Origin: Qipengyuania gelatinilytica
Lineage (GTDB): Bacteria > Pseudomonadota > Alphaproteobacteria > Sphingomonadales > Sphingomonadaceae
Assembly (NCBI RefSeq): GCF_019711315.1
Contig: NZ_CP081294.1
Location: forward strand, 2,170,001 to 2,234,000
Length of the DNA: 64,000 nt
Direction of reading: 5' to 3'
Shown: positions 36,726 to 44,474 of the stretch, piece by piece
Numbering within the stretch: the stretch's first letter is position 1
Layout of the letters: each line of letters begins with the position of its first letter
Translations under genes and position numbers: made by a program
Notes under the pieces: generated by a model
Databases searched by the model: none
What the model was told of the DNA's origin: nothing
The model's input: the letters and a program-made list of their open reading frames with translations, nothing else

Positions 36726-37487
36726 TCAGATCGCGATCCAACCGAGCGCCTTGGCACCCATCCACAGGCCCATGCCGATCATGAACAGGTTCTCGGTCAG
36801 CGAGACGAAGCCCAGCGGCACGTTGCTGTTGCCGCCCACGCAGGCGCATTTCAGTTCGCGCTTGTCGATGTAGACGGCCTTGAACACGCTGACCGCGCCG
36901 ACCGTGCCGATGAACAGCGATACCGGCACCGAGATAATAGGCAGGGTGTGCGCGACCATCAGGACCCCGGCGAGCCCCTCGCCAAACGGATAGACGAAGC
37001 CGTAGGGGACCCAGCGTCGTGCGAGCAGGTCGTAGTTTAGGAACATCGTCGAGAAGCTGCGCACGTCCTGCAACTTCTGGATGGCCAGCAAGGCCATCGA
37101 CAGGCTGACGAACCACTCGATCGCCTGAACCGTGAAGACGGTATCGAAGACATACCAGCTGATCGCGAGGCCGAGCAGGAAGGCAACGCCGAAGATCGCG
37201 ATGACCGGCTGGTAGCTCGTCTCGCCCTCTTTGGGCTGGCTGCGCGACTTACCGAAGTGTCCGCGAAGGTCGTCGTAGCCGCCGATCCGCTTGCCATCGA
37301 TAAAGGTCTGCGGCGTGGTCTCGACGCCGTGCTCCTCCTTGAAGGCGTCGGTTTCCTCGCGCGTGGTCAGGTGATGATCCTCGACCTCGAACCCTTCGCG
37401 TTTCAGCAGGTCCACGGTCTTCAGACCGTAGGGACACAGATGGTCGGGCATGACCATGCGATAGACGGTGGCTTTCGTCGTGCTCAT
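36726..37487 (-). CDS. Glutaredoxin-MauE/DoxX fusion membrane protein
   Basis: 253 residues. Residues 1-80 form a glutaredoxin domain with the active site CPYG in MPDHLCPYGLK and TTPQTFIDGKRIGGYDD; residues 90-253 form a four-helix MauE/DoxX-type membrane domain, with a Cys pair ELKCACVGGNS on the periplasm-side loop. The design suggests passing electrons across the membrane to keep thiols or metal ligands reduced. It overlaps the DUF411 gene (ATGA), so it is the last gene of the csoR-DUF411 transcript. Confidence 0.88.
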   Translation of the reverse strand: MSTTKATVYRMVMPDHLCPYGLKTVDLLKREGFEVEDHHLTTREETDAFKEEHGVETTPQTFIDGKRIGGYDDLRGHFGKSRSQPKEGETSYQPVIAIFGVAFLLGLAISWYVFDTVFTVQAIEWFVSLSMALLAIQKLQDVRSFSTMFLNYDLLARRWVPYGFVYPFGEGLAGVLMVAHTLPIISVPVSLFIGTVGAVSVFKAVYIDKRELKCACVGGNSNVPLGFVSLTENLFMIGMGLWMGAKALGWIAI

Positions 37488-37963
37488 CGATGGCTCGCGG
37501 GGTAGCTAGCCCAGACGCTGCGACCCTGGGGGCCGAAGGCGATGACCTGGAACGCCTGGCGGTGGTTGCCGTGCTCCATTCCCGGCGAGCCCATCGGCAT
37601 CCCAGCGACCGCGAGGCCCTTCACGCCTGCCGGACGTTCGGCGAGCAGGCGCTCGATATCGGCGACAGGCACGTGACCTTCGATCACGTAGCCCTCGACA
37701 ATCGCGGTGTGGCACGATTGCAGTTCGCCCGGCACGCCGTTCTTGGCCTTCACCGACGCCATGTCGGGATGATCAACCGCATTCACATCGTGCCCGTCGC
37801 TGCCTTCGACATGCTCCGCCCATGCGAGGCAGCAACCGCAATTCGCGTCGCGATACATGGTGAAGATGGCCGCTTGTGCAGCGCAGGCCGTCAGCGCTGT
37901 GCCCAAAATGAGCGAGCCGGCCAAGGTGCGGCGAGCAATGGCCGAACGGAGCAGGGAAATCAT
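37484..37963 (-). CDS. DUF411 periplasmic metal-binding protein
   Basis: 159 residues with a signal peptide (LAGSLILGTALTACAAQAA), then TMYRDANCGCCLAWAEHV with the family CxCC motif, QSCHTAIVEGYVIEGHVP and the Met/His tail GMPMGSPGMEHG. DUF411 proteins occur in copper and other metal-resistance clusters and are thought to carry metal in the periplasm. It sits between csoR and the glutaredoxin-MauE gene, in line with a thiol-copper relay. Confidence 0.88.
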   Translation of the reverse strand: MISLLRSAIARRTLAGSLILGTALTACAAQAAIFTMYRDANCGCCLAWAEHVEGSDGHDVNAVDHPDMASVKAKNGVPGELQSCHTAIVEGYVIEGHVPVADIERLLAERPAGVKGLAVAGMPMGSPGMEHGNHRQAFQVIAFGPQGRSVWASYPASHR

Positions 37964-38036
37964 CGCAGTCTCCTCAATGGAATAAGGGTGTTGATCTGGG
38001 GTTGGCGTCGGGACCGGCGATGCGGCTTCGCGGCTT

Positions 38037-38309
38037 CTACCGCTTCGCCTTCTCGAACAGCGTCACAAGCTCCTCGAACTTCTCGCGCTGTTCGGCCTCG
38101 TCACCGCTGGCGATGGCTTCAGCCACGCAACAGGCGGCGTGGTCCTTCAGCACCTGCGTCTCGACCTTGCCGAGTGCCGAGCGGATCGCCTGAATCTGGT
38201 GGAGGATGTCGATACAGTAGCGATCGTCCTCGATCATCTGCGCCACACCGCGCACCTGCCCCTCGATCCGGTTGAGCCTATTGATCTTCGCGGTCTTCGC
38301 GTCTGCCAT
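38037..38309 (-). CDS. csoR: CsoR-family copper-sensing repressor
   Basis: 90 residues, all-helical. The copper ligands of CsoR are matched in spacing: Cys32 (YCIDIL), His57 (KDHAACC) and Cys61, as in the Cys-x24-His-x3-Cys pattern; Arg-rich first helix INRLNRIEGQVRG contacts DNA. In the absence of Cu(I) it should bind the nearby operators; copper binding releases it. It is divergent from copA, with an operator between at 38329, and is followed by DUF411. Confidence 0.92.
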   Translation of the reverse strand: MADAKTAKINRLNRIEGQVRGVAQMIEDDRYCIDILHQIQAIRSALGKVETQVLKDHAACCVAEAIASGDEAEQREKFEELVTLFEKAKR

Positions 38310-38328
38310 GGTTCAAAGTCCGATTGAA

Positions 38329-38345
38329 ATACCCTGCGGGGGTAT
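38329..38345. promoter_or_regulatory. CsoR-type operator between csoR and copA
   Basis: ATACCCTGCGGGGGTAT, palindromic at its ends (ATACCC/GGGTAT) with a GC-rich centre. It lies 20 bases before the csoR start and about 40 bases before the copA start, so one repressor could control both directions and its own synthesis. Confidence 0.8.
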
Positions 38346-38384
38346 ATACAGCCTCCCACAGAAGTTCAATCGGAAGCTTGCCCC

Positions 38385-40085
38385 ATGGTCTCATTCTCCC
38401 GCCGAAATCTGATCCGCAGCACCGCCGCGCTCGCCGCCGCCAGCGCGCTTCCCATGCCGGCTTGGGCGAAAGGACAATCGCTTACCCATGCGAAGAACGG
38501 TTTCGGCGAGGTGTCGGGCAAGGACATCGAGCTTGCCATCGGCAACCATCACTTCACGACCGGCGGTCGCTCGGGCCACGCCGTCGCGGTAAACGGCACC
38601 GTGCCGGGCCCGCTGGTCCGCCTGCGCGAAGGGCAGACCGCGCGCCTGCACGTAACCAACGATCTCGACGAGGACAGCTCGATCCACTGGCATGGCCTGC
38701 TGGTGCCGTTCCAGTTTGACGGGGTGCCCGGCGTCAGTTTCCCCGGCATCCGCCCCGGCGAGCGGTTCACCTACGAATTCCCGATCCGCCAGAGCGGAAC
38801 TTACTGGTGGCACTCACACTCCGGCTTGCAGGAGCAGGCGGGGCATTACGGCCCGATCATCGTCGAAAGCGCGGAGCCGGACCCGCGCTACGACCGCGAT
38901 TACGTGGTGCTGCTGTCGGAGTTCACCCCGATGCATCCGCACGAGATTATGCGGAAGCTGAAGGTCGGTGAGCACTATTTCCAGCGCCAGATGCAGACCG
39001 CGACCGAGGGCGATATGTCGGGCGAGATGCGCCGCATGTGGGGCAAGATGCGGATGAACCCGCGCGACATCTCCGATGTGACGGGCAGCACCTATACCTT
39101 CCTCATCAATGGTCACGGTCCGCAGGACGACCTGCAACTCGCGTTTGCCGCGGGCGAGCGAGTCCGCCTTCGCGTCATCAACGGGTCGGCGATGACCTTC
39201 TTCAACGTGCGCATCCCCGGCGTGCCGATGACGGTGATCCAGGCCGACGGGCAGGACGTGGACGAGGTGCAGGTGGACGAGTTCCAGATCGGCGTCGCGG
39301 AGACTTACGATGTGATCGTCACGCCGCCCGATGGCAGCTACGCCATCGTCGCCGAGGCGATGGATCGGAGCGGCATGGGTGTTGCCAGCCTCACGAGCCA
39401 CAAGGGCCACCGCGCCACCCCGCCGCCGCTCCGCGAGATCCCGACGCTGACTATGGCCGATATGGGCATGATGGACCATTCCGGCATGGGCGGGATGGAA
39501 GGCATGGGTGGCATGGACCACTCGATGCGGGACAAGTCGCTCGTGCCGGATGATGTCGAGATCGGCCCCGGCGTGGACATGATCGCGCCGATGCCGATGG
39601 ACCGGATGGATTTCCCGGGTCTCGGCCTCGACAAGGTCGGTCACCGCGTGCTGCGCTACACCGACCTCAAGGCCAAGCGGATGAACCCGCACCGGATGGT
39701 CGAGCGCGAGATGGAAATCCACCTCACCGGCAACATGGAACGGTATATGTGGAGCTTCGACGGCAAGAAGTTCACTGCCGTCACCGACGATCCGATCCGC
39801 TTCGGTTATGACGAGCGGGTGCGCGTCAAACTGGTCAACCAGACCATGATGGCTCACCCGATCCATCTGCATGGTCATTTCTTCGAGCTGGTCAATGGCG
39901 CGGACCATATGCACCAGCCGCTAAAGCATACGGTGATTGTGCAGCCGGGCGGCACCGCGACCTTCGATCTCACCGCGAACGAGCCTGGCGACTGGGCCTT
40001 CCACTGTCACCTGCTCTACCACATGCATGCGGGCATGATGCAGGTAGTGACGGTGCGGCCGTTCCCCGAAGGAGACGGCGCATGA
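38385..40085 (+). CDS. copA: CopA-family multicopper oxidase
   Basis: 566 residues, exported by the Tat route (FSRRNLIRST at the N-terminus). Three cupredoxin domains with copper ligands HWHGLLV (about 104), WWHSHSG, HPIHLHGHFFEL and HCHLLYHMHAGM at the C-terminus. A Met/His-rich stretch (MGMMDHSGMGG, about 360-380) is the copper-binding loop of CopA/PcoA. It oxidises Cu(I) in the periplasm. The stop overlaps the copB start (ATGA). Confidence 0.95.
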   Translation: MVSFSRRNLIRSTAALAAASALPMPAWAKGQSLTHAKNGFGEVSGKDIELAIGNHHFTTGGRSGHAVAVNGTVPGPLVRLREGQTARLHVTNDLDEDSSIHWHGLLVPFQFDGVPGVSFPGIRPGERFTYEFPIRQSGTYWWHSHSGLQEQAGHYGPIIVESAEPDPRYDRDYVVLLSEFTPMHPHEIMRKLKVGEHYFQRQMQTATEGDMSGEMRRMWGKMRMNPRDISDVTGSTYTFLINGHGPQDDLQLAFAAGERVRLRVINGSAMTFFNVRIPGVPMTVIQADGQDVDEVQVDEFQIGVAETYDVIVTPPDGSYAIVAEAMDRSGMGVASLTSHKGHRATPPPLREIPTLTMADMGMMDHSGMGGMEGMGGMDHSMRDKSLVPDDVEIGPGVDMIAPMPMDRMDFPGLGLDKVGHRVLRYTDLKAKRMNPHRMVEREMEIHLTGNMERYMWSFDGKKFTAVTDDPIRFGYDERVRVKLVNQTMMAHPIHLHGHFFELVNGADHMHQPLKHTVIVQPGGTATFDLTANEPGDWAFHCHLLYHMHAGMMQVVTVRPFPEGDGA

Positions 40086-41164
40086 TCCGCGCCGCACTAC
40101 TGGCCGGGTCGATGCTCGCCGCCGCTCCGCTCGCCGCGCAGGATCATTCGGCACATGGCGAAAAGCCTGGCGCGCGGCCGGAGATGGATCATTGCGCCAT
40201 GGGCCATATGCCGCCCGAGAAATGTCCGCCAAAGGACGAGCCGCAACCCGCGCGTGAACCGGAAATGGACCATTGTGCGATGGGCCATCTTCCGCCGGAG
40301 CAATGCCCCCCGAAGGATCGCCAAGAGGAAGACAAGCCCACGGCCGGCGGCATGGCGGGCATGGATCATGGCTCGCACGGAGGGATGACCGACAAGTCCG
40401 TGCCCGGTGCAGCACCCGAAGAGGCCATCCCTGCGCGAGCGTTCGACGGGCCTCGCCATGCTGCAGATGCCATCTGGGGGAGTGGTGCGATGGAGCCGTC
40501 GCGCCAGCAGCTCGCCCGCGAGAACGGCGGCATGACCACCGGCATGATCCTTGTGGAGCGCCTCGAAACGCGCATTGCAACCGATGGTGGCGAAGATGGC
40601 TACCTGTGGGACGCACAAGGTTGGTATGGCGGGGATATCAACCGCTTCGTCCTCAAGACCGAAGGCGAAGGGGAATTTGGCGGTGGGCTCGAAGACGCCG
40701 AGTTCCAAGCACTCTACAGCCGCGCTATCGGGCCGTTCTTCGATTTACAGGCCGGGGTGCGGTTCGATCCCGAACCCGATAGCCGCACGCATCTCGTCGT
40801 CGGGGTCCAAGGGCTCGCGCCGTATATGTTCCATGTGGACGGCGCGCTGTTCCTGTCCGACCGGGGCGACCTGACCGCGCGGGTCGAGGCCGAATACGAT
40901 CAGAAGATCACCCAACGCCTGATCCTCCAGCCCCGCATCGAGGCCGAATTCTCCGCCCAAGACATTCCAGAGCGAGGAATCGGCGCAGGTGTCAGCAAGG
41001 TCGAGCCGGGGCTGCGCCTGCGCTACGAAATCGTGCCGGAATTCGCGCCCTATGTCGGGATCGAATACGAGGCCAAGGTCGGCGAGACCGCCAATATTGC
41101 CCGCGCGAACGGAGAAGACCCCGATGGGCTAAAAGCCGTTGTTGGGCTGCGTGCCTGGTTCTAG
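40082..41164 (+). CDS. copB: CopB outer-membrane copper-resistance protein
   Basis: 360 residues: signal peptide (LLAGSMLAAAPLAAQ), a metal-binding N-terminal part with two copies of EMDHCAMGH-PPE-CPPKD (residues 34-52 and 61-79, period 27), MAGMDHGSHGGM, and a C-terminal beta-barrel domain from about residue 150 (WDAQGWYGGDINRFVLKTEG to VGLRAWF, with a terminal aromatic residue). CopB/PcoB proteins bind copper at the outer membrane. It overlaps copA. Confidence 0.94.
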   Translation: MIRAALLAGSMLAAAPLAAQDHSAHGEKPGARPEMDHCAMGHMPPEKCPPKDEPQPAREPEMDHCAMGHLPPEQCPPKDRQEEDKPTAGGMAGMDHGSHGGMTDKSVPGAAPEEAIPARAFDGPRHAADAIWGSGAMEPSRQQLARENGGMTTGMILVERLETRIATDGGEDGYLWDAQGWYGGDINRFVLKTEGEGEFGGGLEDAEFQALYSRAIGPFFDLQAGVRFDPEPDSRTHLVVGVQGLAPYMFHVDGALFLSDRGDLTARVEAEYDQKITQRLILQPRIEAEFSAQDIPERGIGAGVSKVEPGLRLRYEIVPEFAPYVGIEYEAKVGETANIARANGEDPDGLKAVVGLRAWF

Positions 41165-41343
41165 TCTGATTGGCGCGCGACCGCTTTCGGGCAATAGCGC
41201 ACAACCTGTGAACGGCGACAATTGGGGCGCAAAGCTGCCACCTTGAGCGCTCAATCGCCGCGCGGCTCTTTCACGTCAGATGTTTTCCGGAATGACTGAA
41301 CCGAGGTTTCAGCAAATGGTGGGTAAACCGCGCAAATGGAAAT

Positions 41344-41468
41344 CTGACGAGCACACCGTACCCCGCGAATTCGGGAACTAAATCATTGATATTTCTCCAG
41401 AATAACGTTTTGGGCGGAATCAACCCGTCTACGAGTAGAGCGGGTTTGCGCTGAGCCGCAGACAACTC
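41344..41468 (-). repeat. Long inverted repeat, right copy
   Basis: Partner of 22271-22394 in opposite orientation. On the minus strand it is part of an open frame (41271-41465) giving RKPALLVDGLIPPKTLFW then VPEFAGYGVL. No ribosome site is evident, so it is listed as a repeat and not a gene. Confidence 0.7.
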
Positions 41469-41682
41469 AGATTCTCTTAAAGTATTGCAATTAGACGATA
41501 AATTTTGATCGACGAGCGAGTGGTTTGCGATCCATTGAATTCTTGTGCCAGTTATCTCTTAAAGCTGCACTCTACTCACATTCGAGTTGCCAATCTTACC
41601 GGTGACAACCGATAGCTAGCAGGCTAATTGTGACGCAATTGTCCCTCTCAATCCCGGGTTTTTCCACAGAAGCGCGGGCAAG

Positions 41683-41702
41683 TGGGGGCCAGAATGGGGG
41701 CC
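41683..41702. repeat. Right TGGGGGCC arm-site pair
   Basis: TGGGGGCC at 41683-41690 and 41695-41702, with the same 12-base period as the left pair (20868 and 20880). It lies 60 bases from the right attachment core. Confidence 0.65.
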
Positions 41703-41761
41703 TTTTATTTCTCCGGCTATGGAAAATAAAATCAGTTCAATTGCTTACTTTGCCTATTGGC

Positions 41762-41782
41762 TTCCCTTCACCGCTCCAGCGC
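41762..41782 (+). repeat. attR: copy of the tRNA-Gly 3' end
   Basis: TTCCCTTCACC then GCTCCAGCGC, identical to 20736-20757 apart from one missing C. The flanking bases differ on both sides, so this is a bounded repeat, as expected from site-specific integration. Confidence 0.82.
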
Positions 41783-41860
41783 TTGCCGGCCTGCCCGCGA
41801 ATTGAACGCCGCTGGGCTTTGCGCTACCCGAAAGCCGCATCTGCGAAGAGGGAATCAGCG

Positions 41861-42109
41861 ATGAGCATCTTTACCGATCACCCGCATTCGGTGGGCGAGA
41901 GCTATTTTCAGCATCTCGTGACTGCGGGCAGTTTCGGCGTCAGCCTGATCGCAGCCGGCTTCGCCTGCCTCGTGCACGGCATTTTTCCCTTCTTGTGCAA
42001 GACCACCGGAAGCCGCGCGGTACGCCAGCTGGCCGATCGCATGATCCACGGGCGCGAGCGCTATGACGGGAATGCGCCCAAGGGCGAACAGATCGACTGG
42101 TGTATCTGA
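41861..42109 (+). CDS. DUF6356 family small membrane protein
   Basis: 82 residues: DHPHSVGESYFQHLVTAGSF, a single membrane segment (GVSLIAAGFACLVHGIFPFL), then KTTGSRAVRQLADRMIHGRE. This is the DUF6356 pattern, widespread in Sphingomonadales; function unknown. ATG 41861 is preceded by GAAGAGGGA; the longer upstream frame crosses the island end and is rejected. It is the first chromosomal gene after the island. Confidence 0.82.
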   Translation: MSIFTDHPHSVGESYFQHLVTAGSFGVSLIAAGFACLVHGIFPFLCKTTGSRAVRQLADRMIHGRERYDGNAPKGEQIDWCI

Positions 42110-42133
42110 ACAGCCGGTCAGGAGTTTGCCGGG

Positions 42134-42928
42134 TTACCTGGGCGGCATCCGGATCGCGCCGTCCAGCCGGAACTGGTGCGCATTGATATAGGAATTGCGC
42201 GCGATCTCGCAGATCAGCGAGGCAAATTCCTCCGGTTCGCCGAGGCGTTTGGGGAAGGGCACGCTGGCATTGAGCTGGTCCCACATCTGCGGATTGCGGT
42301 CCTTCATTCCCAGCATCAGCGGCGTCGCGAAGATGCCGGGCATCACCGAATTCACCCGGATGCCGAGGTCCATGAGGTCGCGCGCCATCGGCAGCACGAG
42401 GCCGTTCACGCCTGCCTTGCAGCTGCCGTAAATGACCTGCCCGATCTGGCCGTCCTGCGCGGCGACGCTCGCCGTCAGGGTGATGCATCCGCGTTCACCA
42501 TCGTTGTTCAGCGGTTCGCTGTTCGCCATGCCGAGTGCGGAATGGCTGGCGACGCGATAGGACGAAACGAGGATGCCTTGCGCGCCATAGGCATAGTCTT
42601 CGGTCGACAAGCGCTTGTAGCCGCCCTTTTCCTTGTCCCAGCCCAAAGTCTTGCCGCGCCGGCTGGTCATTGCGCAATGGACGGTGACGCGCTCCTGGCC
42701 ATGGGCATCGCGGGCACGGTCGAACCCTTCGACGACCGATTGCTCATCGGTAATGTCCACCTTGGCGAATATCCCGCCGATTGCTTCGGCATGGGCGCGG
42801 CCGCCTTCCTCGTCGATATCGAAGATCGTCACCTTTAGGCCGAGATCGGCCAGTGCCTTTGCGCTCGCCTTGCCGAGGCCGCTCGCCCCCCCGGTTACCA
42901 CCGCTGCCATGCCTTCGGTCAGTTTCAT
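42134..42928 (-). CDS. SDR-family oxidoreductase (3-hydroxyacyl-CoA dehydrogenase type II-like)
   Basis: 264 residues. Rossmann motif TGGASGLGKASA near the N-terminus, NAD-type Asp in VTIFDIDEE, catalytic Ser in TLTASVAAQDGQ, and YGSCK (Tyr-x-x-x-Lys). The C-terminal RVNSVMPGIFATPLM is typical. The overall layout resembles type II 3-hydroxyacyl-CoA dehydrogenases, but an insert (LGWDKEKGGYKRLSTEDY) is unusual. ATG 42928 is preferred over the TTG one codon earlier; GGGAGAGAC lies upstream. Substrate not known. Confidence 0.85.
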   Translation of the reverse strand: MKLTEGMAAVVTGGASGLGKASAKALADLGLKVTIFDIDEEGGRAHAEAIGGIFAKVDITDEQSVVEGFDRARDAHGQERVTVHCAMTSRRGKTLGWDKEKGGYKRLSTEDYAYGAQGILVSSYRVASHSALGMANSEPLNNDGERGCITLTASVAAQDGQIGQVIYGSCKAGVNGLVLPMARDLMDLGIRVNSVMPGIFATPLMLGMKDRNPQMWDQLNASVPFPKRLGEPEEFASLICEIARNSYINAHQFRLDGAIRMPPR

Positions 42929-43005
42929 CAAGTCTCTCCCAAGGTGTCATTTTGCTTCCACATTGCTATCGCATGAGGCAGGCTGACACGCCAAGGAGTT
43001 AAGTG

Positions 43006-44331
43006 ATGACCGCCGACCTGCACCGCCGCCAGTTCCTATCCGCAACGGCAAGCGCATTTGCCGCGCTGTCGCTGTCGGGTTGCCAGACGCGTGTAGGTTC
43101 GACGCCGCTGCCATTCACCGGTTATGGCGAGCTCGTGCCCGATCCCAACGGCATGCTCAATTTGCCGGAGGGCTTCTCCTATCGCCTGATTTCGGCTTTC
43201 GGCCTTGAAATGGACGACGGCGAGCCTGTGCCCGACGCTGCCGACGGCATGGGCTGCATCCCGCTGTCGCGCAGGGAAATTGCCCTTGTGCGCAACCACG
43301 AGCTGATGCCCGGTGACGGCGGCTCTGAATTTCTCGAAACTGGCTTCGACAAGGTCGCCGGCCAGGCCGTGCTGCCCGGCGGCACCACCACGATCGTGCT
43401 CGATGCGAAAACGCTGCGCAAGAAGCGCGAATACCGTTCGCTCGCAGGGACCATGCGCAATTGCGCGGGCGGCGTGACGCCATGGGGCAGCTGGCTGACC
43501 TGCGAGGAATTTGTTACCACCGATGACCAGATCGCGCCAGACAAGCTGACAAAGCATCATGGCTGGATTTTCGAAGTTCCTGCCGATGCCGGCAAGCAGA
43601 TCAATCCAGAGCCGCTCAAGGCGATGGGGCGCTTCAATCACGAAGCGGCCTGTGTCGATCCGGAGACCGGGCTGGTGTACCTCACCGAAGACCGGCCCGA
43701 CTCCGTCCTCTACCGTTTCGCGCCCAAAGTGCCCGGCGATCTTGCGCAGGGCGGGCAGTTGCAGGCCATGCGCATCGTCGACCTCGCGGATACGCGGAAC
43801 TGGTCGGAAGAGGCGATGCCGGTTGGCAAGCGCTACACCGTCGAGTGGTTTCCGCTCGACGACGTCGAGGCACCGAAGGACGATCTGCGCACGCGCGCCG
43901 CGGCGCAGGGCGCGGCGATCATCGCGCGCGGCGAAGGTATCCACATGGGACTGGACGAACTTTACATCTGCTCGACCAGCGGCGGGGCAATGAAGCTCGG
44001 CCAGATCTTCAAGCTCGTCCCGGGACGCAACCGCAAGGCCGACGAGGTCGAACTGTTCTTCGAGAGCGGGAGCAAGGAGCAGTTCAATTACGGCGACAAT
44101 CTGGTGGTCGCGCCGAACGGACACCTGATCGTGTGCGAGGACCAGTATACCGATGTCGTCGACAACCGCCTGATCCTGATCACGCCCAAGGGCGAACCAC
44201 ATGTCTTCGGTCGCCTGACGATGCAGACGGAACTGGCGGGCGGGTGCTTCTCGCCCGATGGAAAGTGGTTCTTCGTCAACGCCTATTCGCCGACGCGGAC
44301 CTTCGCGATCACCGGCCCTTGGTACGGCTGA
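43006..44331 (+). CDS. PhoX/DUF839-family lipoprotein
   Basis: About 441 residues. N-terminus HRRQFLSATASAFAALSLSGC combines a twin-arginine signal with a lipobox, so it is likely a Tat-exported lipoprotein. The body has ALVRNHELMPG, NCAGGVTPWGSWLTCEE, FNHEAACVDPETGLVYLTED and LVVAPNGHLIVCEDQ, the beta-propeller repeats of PhoX-like phosphatases. Activity on phosphate esters is inferred from the family and not certain. ATG 43006 follows AAGGAGTTA; GTG 43003 is one codon earlier. Confidence 0.85.
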   Translation: MTADLHRRQFLSATASAFAALSLSGCQTRVGSTPLPFTGYGELVPDPNGMLNLPEGFSYRLISAFGLEMDDGEPVPDAADGMGCIPLSRREIALVRNHELMPGDGGSEFLETGFDKVAGQAVLPGGTTTIVLDAKTLRKKREYRSLAGTMRNCAGGVTPWGSWLTCEEFVTTDDQIAPDKLTKHHGWIFEVPADAGKQINPEPLKAMGRFNHEAACVDPETGLVYLTEDRPDSVLYRFAPKVPGDLAQGGQLQAMRIVDLADTRNWSEEAMPVGKRYTVEWFPLDDVEAPKDDLRTRAAAQGAAIIARGEGIHMGLDELYICSTSGGAMKLGQIFKLVPGRNRKADEVELFFESGSKEQFNYGDNLVVAPNGHLIVCEDQYTDVVDNRLILITPKGEPHVFGRLTMQTELAGGCFSPDGKWFFVNAYSPTRTFAITGPWYG

Positions 44332-44332
44332 C

Positions 44333-44377
44333 GCGATTGATAATTAATCGCATTAGGCGAACAAGGTCCGGACCTTG
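44333..44377. promoter_or_regulatory. Two palindromes before dps, possible operators
   Basis: GCGATT (44333-44338) and AATCGC (44346-44351) flank a 7-base AT-rich centre; then CAAGGTCCGGACCTTG (44362-44377) is a perfect 16-base palindrome. They lie in the 143-base gap between the PhoX-like gene and dps, about 100 bases before the dps start. They could be regulator sites (the first is loosely Fur-like) or part of a terminator. No regulator is known from sequence. Confidence 0.4.
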
Positions 44378-44474
44378 ATCGACTAACGCGATTACAGCGC
44401 TCGAAACCCTTCGCGAAACTCTCTCGCCTCCCTGCCGTTGGTAGGGTGAACGAATTCAAGAAGGGAAATTGACA

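Larger units (their letters stand above)
20736..41782. mobile_element. Genomic island integrated in tRNA-Gly(CCC), about 21 kb
   Basis: Left border: tRNA-Gly 3' end (20736-20757). Right border: a near copy at 41762-41782. An integrase gene faces inward from the tRNA end (20956-22185). Cargo is a six-gene defence-like operon, a recombinase pair and a copper-resistance set. The defence part has visibly lower GC than the flanks, while the copper part is GC-rich like the host, so the island is composite. No conjugation or mobilisation gene was recognised, so it is probably integrative but not self-transmissible. Confidence 0.87.
41165..41860. other. Right end of the island and junction with the chromosome
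   Basis: No convincing gene. It holds, in order, the right copy of the long inverted repeat (41344-41468), the right TGGGGGCC pair (41683-41702), and the right attachment core (41762-41782). The stretch 41470-41640 is clearly AT-rich compared with both sides. Confidence 0.6.

Noticed and set aside
36105..41164. Copper set as a separate ICE with transfer genes
   Set aside because: No relaxase, coupling protein or secretion gene is visible anywhere between 20.7 and 41.8 kb.
41271..41465. 64-residue minus frame as a real gene
   Set aside because: No ribosome site, and the other copy of the repeat has the frame interrupted; kept as a repeat.
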